From assembly GCA_032718475.1 (NCBI GenBank), contig JAUCBJ010007464.1:1-38726 (forward strand): a DNA stretch of 38,726 bases. The letters run 5' to 3'. The stretch comes from Nemertoderma westbladi. Lineage: Eukaryota; Xenacoelomorpha; Nemertodermatida; Nemertodermatidae. Position numbers and translations under genes: made by a program. Under the pieces are notes generated by a model, which made no database searches, was not told the origin of the DNA, and saw nothing but the letters and a program-made list of their open reading frames with translations. Each line of letters opens with the position of its first letter. Position 1 is the first letter of the stretch. Positions 11,700-19,559 of this stretch are shown here, piece after piece.

Positions 11700-11921
11700 A
11701 AGGGCTCAACAGAAGCTTCGGTTCGGTTCGGGCCGAAGTTTGGCAATTTCGGTTCGGTTCGGCTTCTGCAATTGATGCTGCAGAAGCCCGGAGCAAACTT
11801 TGCTAAATATTCCAAATATTACATTGACTGATTGAGCTAAGACCAGAAGACAGTAAGACTAATCAATCTGTCCATCGTTGTCAGGTTGTACTAATTAATT
11901 TTGGAGTGTAAACGTTAAGCA

Positions 11922-12166
11922 GACACTGGTGCAGACAGGCAAAGCAGACAGTGGTGCAGACAGTGGTGCAGACAGAGATGCAGACAGTGGCAGACACCTG
12001 GTGCAGACAGTGGTGCACGCACTGGTGCAGACAGTAGTGCAGACAGTGGTGCAGACACAGGTGCAGACAGTGGTGCAGACACTGGTCCAGACAGTGGTGC
12101 AGACACTTGGTGCAGACAGTGGTGCAGACACTGGTGCAGACAGTGGTGCAGACACTGGTGCAGAGA
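11922..12166 (+). repeat. 12-bp minisatellite, left arm of E4
   Basis: About 20 units of GTGCAGACAGTG with variants such as GTGCAGACACTG, and some units of altered length. The unit length is a multiple of three, so all six frames stay open and give false peptides rich in Cys-Thr-Thr-Val or Ala-Asp-Ser-Gly. Confidence 0.95.
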
Positions 12167-12517
12167 CCTTTGCGCAGCATGTGGCGAACTGTAACATTGT
12201 GTAACAATCTGTTGAAACGTTTGAAAGACCTTCGCGCAGCACGTGGCGCACTGTAACATTGTGTAACAAGCTGTTCAAATGTTTAAGAGACCTTCGCACA
12301 GCACGTGGCTTACTGTAACATTGTGTAACAATCTGTTGAAACGTTTGAGAGACCTTCGCGCAGCACGTGGCGCACTGTAACATTGTGTAACAATCTGTTC
12401 AAATGTTTAAGAGACCTTCGCGCAGCACGTGGCGCGCTGTAAGATTGTGTAACAAGCTGTTGAAACGTTTAGAGACCTTCGCGCAGCACGTGGCGCACTG
12501 TAACATTGTGTAACAAG
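12164..12517 (+). repeat. 62-bp tandem repeat, left block
   Basis: The landmark GAGACCTTCGCGCAGC recurs every 61-62 bp (12227, 12289, 12351, 12413, 12474). About 5-6 units end abruptly at the H1 insertion and resume at 13331. Confidence 0.93.
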
Positions 12518-13330
12518 TAGGGCTCGATCGGAGCTCCGGCCTCCGGCTCCGGCTCCGGCCATTTTGGCACCTCCGGCTCCTGCTCCGGCTCCGGTAAAAA
12601 TATTGCCGGAGTTAATTTTTTAATAAAGTATTATATTTCGTGCATATTCTAATCTGAACAATTATTTAACACTATAAGTACTGTAGTACAGCTTCAATGT
12701 CAGTCAAGCTGTCAAGTATAATCTGATAATACTGCAGTATTTACTTAAAGTCAATGACTGACTGACTGTACTGCAGTACTGGTACTGGCCAGCTGGCTGA
12801 CTAGCAGACTATTACAGATAGGCTCTACTTTAAAAAAGTTGTAAATGCAGAAATGCTATGATTGTACACTGTCACACTGTACCACTGCAGCCCTTTACTG
12901 CTGTCATGCCAGCATACTGCTGTACTGTACTGCAGTACTGGTACACGTACGGTAGGCTACCTACAGTACACACCTCTACCACAATTAGACAGTCTGACAG
13001 TTAGTGAGTTAGGTACTGTAGGTAATTTTTAGCCGTCAGCATCAGGCCGTCGCGTCGCCATCAGCGTCAGGCCGTCTGTCCGTGATAAATTAATTACTAA
13101 TTTTTGAATTGAAAATTCGTAAATCTATAAATTGTGAAATTAATTAGACCTACAGTATGATTGATTATGAGCGATTGGCGAACGATAATCACACTTTATT
13201 TTTTTTTAAATAAATAATTAAATTTTTAAAATTTTTGAAAAACTCCGGCTCCTGCTCCGGCTCCGGCCAAATTGTCCAACTCCGGCTCCTGCTCCGGCTC
13301 CGGCCAAATCCCAACTCCGATCGAGCCCTA
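12518..13330. mobile_element. H1: hAT-like non-autonomous element with perfect 8-bp target duplication
   Basis: A perfect 16-bp terminal inverted repeat, TAGGGCTCGATCGGAG, lies at 12518-12533 and reversed at 13315-13330. The 8-bp repeat GTAACAAG flanks it (12510-12517 and 13331-13338) and belongs to the surrounding 62-bp repeat. Runs of CTCCGG/GCTCCGGCTCC lie inside both ends, in the same orientation. The roughly 600-bp core is AT-rich with no coding potential. The 8-bp duplication and TAGGG end are hallmarks of hAT elements. Confidence 0.9.
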
Positions 13331-13760
13331 GTAACAAGCTGTTCAAATCGCGCAGCATGTGGCTTACTGTAACATTATGTAACAAGCTGTTGAAACGTTT
13401 GAGAGACCTTCGCGCAGCACGTGGCGCACTGTAACATTGTGTAACAAGCTGTTCAAATCGCGCAGCATGTGGCTTACTGTAACATTGTGTAACAATCTTT
13501 TGAAACTTTTGAGAGACCTTCGCGTAGCACGTGGCGCACTGTAACATTGTGTAACAAGCTGTTGAAACGTTTAAGAGACCTTCGCGCAGCACGTGGCGTA
13601 CTCAAACATTGTGTAACAAACTGTTGAAACGTTTAAGATACCTTCGCGTTCGCGCAGTATGTGAGATACTAAAACAATCTGTTGAAACGGTTCAAAGGCC
13701 TTCGCGCGGCACATGAGACACTAAAACAATATATTATTGAAACGATTAAGAGGTCTATTT
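13331..13760 (+). repeat. 62-bp tandem repeat, right block with shortened units
   Basis: This continues the array broken by H1. Two units (near 13340 and 13450) share the same internal deletion (GTTCAAAT joined directly to CGCGCAGC), each followed by a full unit. This gives a roughly 108-bp higher-order period. Units decay toward 13760. Confidence 0.88.
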
Positions 13761-14430
13761 ATTTTCCATCATAGCTAACACCCCAATTCATGATATTGGC
13801 TGAGGCTGATTGAATGGGATAATCTTTTTAGGCTCATTAAGCCAAGGAATGCCTGTTCACCACCATGGATGATATTCTATAGTAAACCTCTTCCATTATG
13901 TTTTCCAAAGTTGCCTTGGTTCCCATTTATCGACCACTCACAAGGACCATCTAGGGATCGAAACTGGGCTTCCTAATTGGAAGCCCAGGAATGTCACCAA
14001 TAGACCAAGCTGCTGCTTGGTCTAGGGTCTAGCTGCAGCTGTGCTTCTAGCGTAAAACTGTGCTGTACAGCTGCACAGGGTACAGCTCTAGTCGTGCCCA
14101 TATAGCCTTATGGTCGGACCCCTGTACCTTGTTACTTGTGTTACAGCAGTCATCCTCCATAGCATCTCTGCAAACAAAGTCCAATTTTGGAATGTATGAA
14201 TACTGTACATTTCTGCAAAAGCATGGTAGGAATAATGAATTTGGCACAAAAAACATATTTATTGAAAAATGATAGAATTTATGATGGAATTTTATATACT
14301 TACAGGACATTAAAATATTTTTTTTTAATTTAGAAAAGTCCAATTTTGGAGTGTATTCCGATTTCGGAATCTACCCTCGCACAAAGTTCCAAAATTGTAA
14401 TAAGTCCAAAATCGCCTATATCACCGACTG
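13761..14430. other. unique interior of E4
   Basis: No convincing gene. A minus-strand frame (14047-14343) contains a short GSDHKAIWARL-like peptide, considered and set aside as too weak for a LINE endonuclease call. Confidence 0.4.
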
Positions 14431-14622
14431 CCAGTGTCTGCACCACTGTCTGCACCACTGTCTGCACCACTGTCTGCACCAGTGTCTGCACCACTGTCTG
14501 CACGCTGCACCACTGTCTGCACCAGTGTCTGCACCACTGGCCGCACCAGGTGTCTGCAGTCTGCACCACTGGCCGCACCAGGTGTCTGCAGTCTGCACCA
14601 CTGTCTGCACCACTGTCTGCTT
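14431..14622 (-). repeat. 12-bp minisatellite, right arm of E4
   Basis: Units of CACTGTCTGCAC, the reverse complement of the left-arm unit, with two longer variants carrying GGCCGCACCAGGTGTCTGCAG. It ends in GCTTAACGTTTACACCC, the inverted terminus of E4. Confidence 0.93.
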
Positions 14623-14725
14623 AACGTTTACACCCTTAATTTTGGACTGAACTTCCATTTAAATGGCATTATTTTTTTAATTGTTTCCAGGTTACTTGGG
14701 TAGTTTAAAAATTAGCTTAATTATA

Positions 14726-15042
14726 TAGTAGTTTAGGTTAGGCTAAATATTGCTGTTTTACTTTGTAGTACCTATATTTTTTAATTAATCATAACTTTGA
14801 CACATAATACCAAATATACCTATTACCTCATATAAATAGTATTACAAAGACTACCTGTACTTTTAGTGAGGTTTTCTAAATTTGATGTCACTACTGTACG
14901 GCTTACTTTACTACACGTGAAAATGTGGTACATACAGTAAGTACTGAAGTATACAGTAGTTTAGGTTAGTAATGTACAGTAATGTAAATATTGCCATTTT
15001 ATTTTGTAGTATATACTTATTTTTTTAATTAATCATAGCTTG
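14726..15042 (+). repeat. pair of 75-90 bp direct repeats inside H2
   Basis: A segment starting AGTAGTTTAGGTTAG and ending TTTTTTAATTAATCATA occurs at about 14726-14799 and again at about 14954-15042, with substitutions and a small insertion in the second copy. No protein is encoded. This is the right part of H2, outside E4. Confidence 0.75.
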
Positions 15043-16259
15043 GTTGCTAAGTCCGCAGACCAAAATAGGTACCAGTCTGCCACTGCCAGTCAGCCAGTAT
15101 AGTTACGTAAATACGAATTTATGACCATAACTTGCTAACTTTCTGAACTTCGGTTCGGATTCGGTTCGGTTCGGCCCGAAGTTGGCCCTGCTTCGGTTCG
15201 GTTCGGTTCGGCCCCATAAAGTGCCTTCTGTTGAACCCTACTGAGTCGCAACACGCAATTTCATCACATATAAATTTAAAAAGTCAGTTGACGTTGACCT
15301 ACTACTTACTACTGTACTACTACTACTGCAGTACTGTACTACTACAACTGTACAATACGGTACTATCTAACCATTACTGCAGTACTGTCAGACTGTAATT
15401 ATGTCTGTATGTTAACATTATTATAAAATTTCCTTGCTCACTACGCTCGCATTTTATTGTTAAAATACTGTAGGGCTACAGGCTGTAGCACACAATGCTG
15501 CAATGCTGTACAGTACAGCATAATAAACTAAAATTATTACAATTCAGCAATTACTGCAAAATTTCATAGTCAATTGTTGGCTTGGCGCGCATTGGATATC
15601 ATGGCTGGCGGCCTGGCGCGATTTTCGTTTAACCAGAACGCGTGTGGCGCGCTTTTTGTCAGTCAGTCGGTGAGAAGTCAAAAATTGGACTTGAGTCCAA
15701 AATTGGACTTCGACTCCAGTTCAAGTCCAAAATTGGACTTCTGTGAGTCCAATATTGGACTTCAAATCTGCCAATTGTTCCAGGGCCTTGGGTAATTGGA
15801 TCGGGCGGGATTTTTTTTCTTTAATCGAAAATATATCAAAAAATAAGAGTTTTGAACAGGGGGACCTGAAATTCACCAGGGGGAACTTTTTTTATAAGGC
15901 TTTGAATTTTTACAAAAGTCCAATATTGGACTTTAAGTCCAATTTTGGACGTGACATTGAGAATCGAACTTAAAGGTACATGAAGCATGACAGATGAGAG
16001 ACAGCCAGACAGCTGTTAAGTTATGGAAAGTTACCTTTGCAGCTCTGTATGTATCTGCCTGCAGTGTAATGACTGTACTGTACTTAGAATATAATCGTAC
16101 ATTCTAGCATTCTAGGTACTTTGTACTTTACTTTTAGCATATTGTTTAGTTTACAATTTACATTCATGTTATGTCTAACCTTACAGCCTTATGTACCCAG
16201 GACTTTATAGTGTCTTTAGGACTAGATTAGATTATGCTCCAACAAATATTTAATTACAA

Positions 16260-16320
16260 ATTATATTTGTAATTATTATATTATATATTATATTATATTA
16301 TATTATGTAATTATATATTT
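16260..16320. repeat. TATAT-rich low-complexity tract
   Basis: Irregular TTATATTATAT repeats inside E5. Confidence 0.85.
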
Positions 16321-16621
16321 GTATACTGGTAGCAATGCCAGGTTAGCCAACTGCAGCTGCTGCTAAGGCTAACTACAGTACAAGCTACGATTTCGTCTAA
16401 GGCTATGGGAGCCCTATCAGAAAGAAATACTACAAGTTGATGCTACCACCATCGCTTCGAATTTTTCAATACAATAGGAAGGGGTATTATAAAACGGCTG
16501 GATAACAGGATAATGAAATGGGATTAGTAACTGATTAACGTGTTGGGGTCTCCACATAATAAGTACAGAAGTAACAAGTAACACACGTCATAATCATAAA
16601 CCAATTGAGGGAAAGGAACAG

Positions 16622-16659
16622 GTTACAGAGGCAGGCTTTTCTAACTAAAACAATAAACG
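16622..16659 (+). repeat. dispersed hairpin motif, copy d (inside E5)
   Basis: GGTTA, 16 bases, then CTAACTAAAACAATAAACG at 16641-16659; one base differs from the consensus. The upstream flank GAAAGGAACA matches copy b. Confidence 0.8.
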
Positions 16660-16766
16660 GCCACTTTTGACTTTACCAATTGAAGGAGCCCTATAACCTC
16701 ACCACATACTACTACTACAATCGGCATGATTCATTGCAGGTGCATTATATATAGGCCCTATTATGT

Positions 16767-17146
16767 ATTAAGAATGCTGTGCCGGCTTGTTGACAAAAGT
16801 GCGCCTCCACAACTCCCTTACACACTTACAGCCTTACACCTTATCTTATCACCCATGACATTTGCTAGATCATCCGCATCTTCAAGGCCAGTGTCCTTTA
16901 AGACAGTAAGAAAGATGCCTCTCAAGAAAGTCATGGGCTGTCCACCATGCTTATTCACTCCATGAGGTGCACTGGCTGGTCCTCACGGCTTAAAGCGATG
17001 TCCTGCAAAGCGGAGGCGGCGTTGTTCTAGTGTCAAGCTTGGGGGAACCAATGACTGAATGAGACACCTCCAACTCCAATGTTATATAGTGTCTGGTTGG
17101 AGATGCAGAGATGTGTGCATTGTACTTGTACTTGACACAGTGAACC
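16767..17146 (-). mobile_element. LINE copy B, short rearranged fragment
   Basis: On the minus strand it matches the C-terminal end of the copy A/C family. It runs from the segment around VHCVKYNAH in copy C (17146) to the stop-proximal CCGGCACAGCATTCTTAA (about 16770-16787). It carries a deletion of about 20 bases and at least four short tandem duplications relative to copies A and C (for example CTCCAACTCCAA and TTGTACTTGTACTTG), so it cannot be translated. It is nested in element E5. Confidence 0.85.
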
Positions 17147-17656
17147 TAATCAAAACAATTAGTCAATAAACATTAACTCAATAACATAATAGGTTACAGT
17201 TTACAGTAGTCTTATTTTTGCCATACGAAAATACCACAGGCAGACAGGTATGGCAGTATGGGTATGAATGAACAATACAGCTATAACTCAACTACGCTAC
17301 CGCGGTATACACCGCTAAGGCAGTAAGGCTACCGCAAAGCTATACCACTACCGCAAAAAGTAACTACTGATGTCTGACTGTACAGCTGTACGTGTGCGAT
17401 CCCTGTTTATACCGGTAATACATATAATAATTAATTTGATCATTAAAATAATGTTGCATTGTAATTATGTAATATATATGTACTGATGCGGGATGCAGTT
17501 TTGATTTAAATACCGATATACAGATATACAGTATGCCAGCATGGGTACACTTGGAGTTGTACTAAAGTCCAATATTGGACTTTGGAGTCCAAAATTGGAC
17601 TTGAAGTCTAAAATTGGACTTGAAGTCCAATTTTTGACTTCTCACCGACTGTCAGT

Positions 17657-19559
17657 ATTCCATATAGGTGTTGTAGCACTGTAGCTGTAGGCCTACTTCA
17701 GTAGGCCTATTTCTGTATTTCTGTATTTCAGTACACAATAGCTGAGTACTGGAGTAGGGTAGGCCTAACTTCACCTCAACTCATAGTCAGCTTTCAGGTT
17801 CAGCAGGCTGAGGCTGGAGCAGCATACTGACATAGCAGCATAGGCAGATAGGCAGGGCATAGGCCAGTAGGCTGATACAGTCTGACAGTAGGGTATGATA
17901 CAGTTCAGCAGTTAGACTGCATACTGGCAGACTGGCATATATATTTAGATACCGGTATTCCTTCCAATATTCCTATCTGCCTATTACTGTGGGCCTATTA
18001 CTGTATTACAGTCAGACAGTATTATAAATACTGAAATATAAACTGATAAAAGGTAAAAAGAACTTCAGACAGTCAGAACTTAGACTGTTAGATAGGCCCA
18101 AACTGCCAAAAGCTAATCTGCTAACTGGCTAAGTACTGCAGTGCTGCAGTGCAGTAATAGTGAATAGGCCTGTCGCTGCCGGTACAGTCAGACAGTACAG
18201 CAGTAAGAGACTGACAGAGTAGGGTAGGCCCATGGATAGGCCTAATGACTGAATGAAGAATGAAGCATGGGAGCATGGCATTCTGGCATTATAGGTTATA
18301 CTGGCTTGTGGTCCGCGGTCTGGGCTACTGCAGTACTGGCTGACTCCCTGGCTGCAGACTGGAAATGCAGAAAATTCAATGTATCCAATCATGCCTAATT
18401 TCTTTCAATTTACGGCAGATGTATGTACTGTACAGTAGGCCTATACGAATAAATACTAGTTAGTTAGGCCAGGCTACTATATAGTATGAAAAGTGATGAT
18501 CAGCTGGTTTCATTTTCACTACACTTATGGATGGATATACCTACTAAACTAAACATTGAGATGAATGGTGATGATTTTGCTGATTTTGGAGGCCGGATCT
18601 GCCGATGAACCGCGATGATGACTCTTTGACGCCCCTTACCGGCCAGAGCCAAAATTTGCAATTTTTACTTGAAATGCATCTCCTTTGTTATGCTTTATTT
18701 ACAGAAGTTGTATCCTTTTTTGAATCAGCATGGCCGATTACGTGAAAAAAACCGAGCATAATTTTTGTTTCGTACTTTTCTTCATGGAAATTACCGCTAT
18801 TTTTCAAAATAATTTTCAAATTTTCATAAAACATTTATAACAGATGAACAATTGCAAAACTAAAAAACTGCTCGAATTATATAGTATTACGCGCAAGTAG
18901 AAGGGTCTTGGTCCTCTCGGCGACAGTTGGACCACACTGACTGGCGCCAGACTGTCTGGGTGACACCTCCAAATTAGGCTAATTACACCCTAATTGACCC
19001 GTATCATCAATTAATTAGTACAATTAAACCATAATAGGTGTCTTACGACTCCTAATTAGGGTTTAATTGATTATCCTAATTAATCAATCCGATACGCAAT
19101 GGTGTCAGTGTTGTCTAACTGTCACCAAGCCGGCGCAAGAGGGTGTCATAAGTGACACCGCAGCTCTTTTATTTATTAATACTTATTTATTTGTACTTAA
19201 TTTTAATTAATTATTTGTATTTAATTTTAATTTATTTAATTGTATTTATTTTTACTTTATTTATTTGTACATAATTTTAGATTTACCAATAATTAGTTTT
19301 ATATATTGGTTTCTAAATGACCTCATTGACTTTCATCTCGTTATACTTAGCTATAGGGTATACAGCTCCCTTACTGGTAACTAATTACTCTTATCTATAT
19401 CCAGACAGCTTTATCGTTTACCTTTGACCCCCAATTAGCTTTAACCAAGCCAGAGCTTATTAATAATAGTTGTATCCAAGCGCCCCGCCCCCCTCTCGTG
19501 ACACCTCTGATTACTAATTACTCTTACCTATATCCAGCCGCCTGCAGTTCCATAGTCTG
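17657..19559. other. gene-free stretch rich in short palindromes and local duplications
   Basis: No gene is supported. TAGGCCTA occurs at 17688, 17702, 17760, 18237 and 18436. Short near-tandem words (such as GAATGAAGAATGAAGC and GGCAGATAGGCAGGGCATAGGC) are frequent at 17800-18400. A degenerate AT-rich tandem repeat built on ATTTATTTGTACTTAATTTTA-like words fills about 19165-19285. A direct repeat containing ACTAATTACTCTTA and CTATATCCAG is at about 19380-19405 and 19514-19539. Confidence 0.5.
19165..19285. repeat. degenerate AT-rich tandem repeat
   Basis: TTATTTGTACTTAATTTTAA-like words recur with changes at a spacing of roughly 30-35 bases. It contains no gene. Confidence 0.7.

Larger units (their letters stand above)
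11904..14635. mobile_element. E4: foldback element with minisatellite arms and 9-bp target duplication
   Basis: Left end GAGTGTAAACGTTAAGCAGA and right end, reversed, GGGTGTAAACGTTAAGCAGA. The perfect repeat TTAATTTTG flanks it (11895-11903 and 14636-14644). The arms are arrays of a 12-bp unit (GTGCAGACAGTG) in opposite orientation. The interior holds a 62-bp tandem repeat, interrupted by hAT-like element H1, and about 580 bp of unique sequence. Long cysteine- or valine-rich reading frames through the arms are artefacts of the 12-bp repeat. I infer a non-autonomous member of the same 9-bp-duplication group as E1-E3. Confidence 0.87.
11700..15240. mobile_element. H2: outer hAT-like element hosting two nested insertions
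   Basis: The left end (A)AGGGCTCAACAGAAG and the right end CTTCTGTTGAACCCTA are inverted copies with one or two changes. Inside each end are runs of TTCGG/GGTTCGG, in the same orientation at both ends. TAGGG-type ends and subterminal short repeats are typical of hAT elements, and the terminus resembles that of H1 (TAGGGCTCGATCGGAG). No clear 8-bp target duplication was found: GCTCGCAA before the left end and AGTCGCAA near the right end match at 6 of 8 positions, with three extra bases next to the right end. No transposase is visible. Without the nested DNA the element would be about 0.8 kb. Confidence 0.7.
15664..17651. mobile_element. E5: element with arms of TTGGAC palindromes
   Basis: The left end CAGTCGGTGAGAAGTC is inverted exactly at the right end. 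TCAGT flanks both sides (15659-15663 and 17652-17656), a possible 5-bp target duplication. Arms at 15678-15762 (with a further block at 15917-15951) and 17572-17642 are strings of AGTCCAATATTGGACT or AGTCCAAAATTGGACT units, each itself nearly palindromic. The interior holds LINE copy B, a copy of the dispersed hairpin motif and an AT-rich tract. No transposase is seen. I cannot assign a superfamily. Confidence 0.72.

Noticed and set aside
11881-12383. Long open frames through the 12-bp and 62-bp repeats (Cys-, Thr-, Val- and Ala-Asp-Ser-Gly-rich peptides), and their mirror at 14330-14703
   Set aside because: They are produced by a 12-bp unit, which keeps all six frames open, and by units lying in transposon arms. 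The peptides have no family resemblance.
14047-14270. Minus-strand peptide with LDFVCRDA and GSDHKAIWARL, resembling the end of a LINE endonuclease domain
   Set aside because: Only about 30 residues, with no upstream catalytic motifs. It may be chance or a very small remnant.
18940-19150. Possible short inverted-repeat element with GGCGCC and GGTGACA at both ends
   Set aside because: The inverted match is broken and short, and I found no target duplication.
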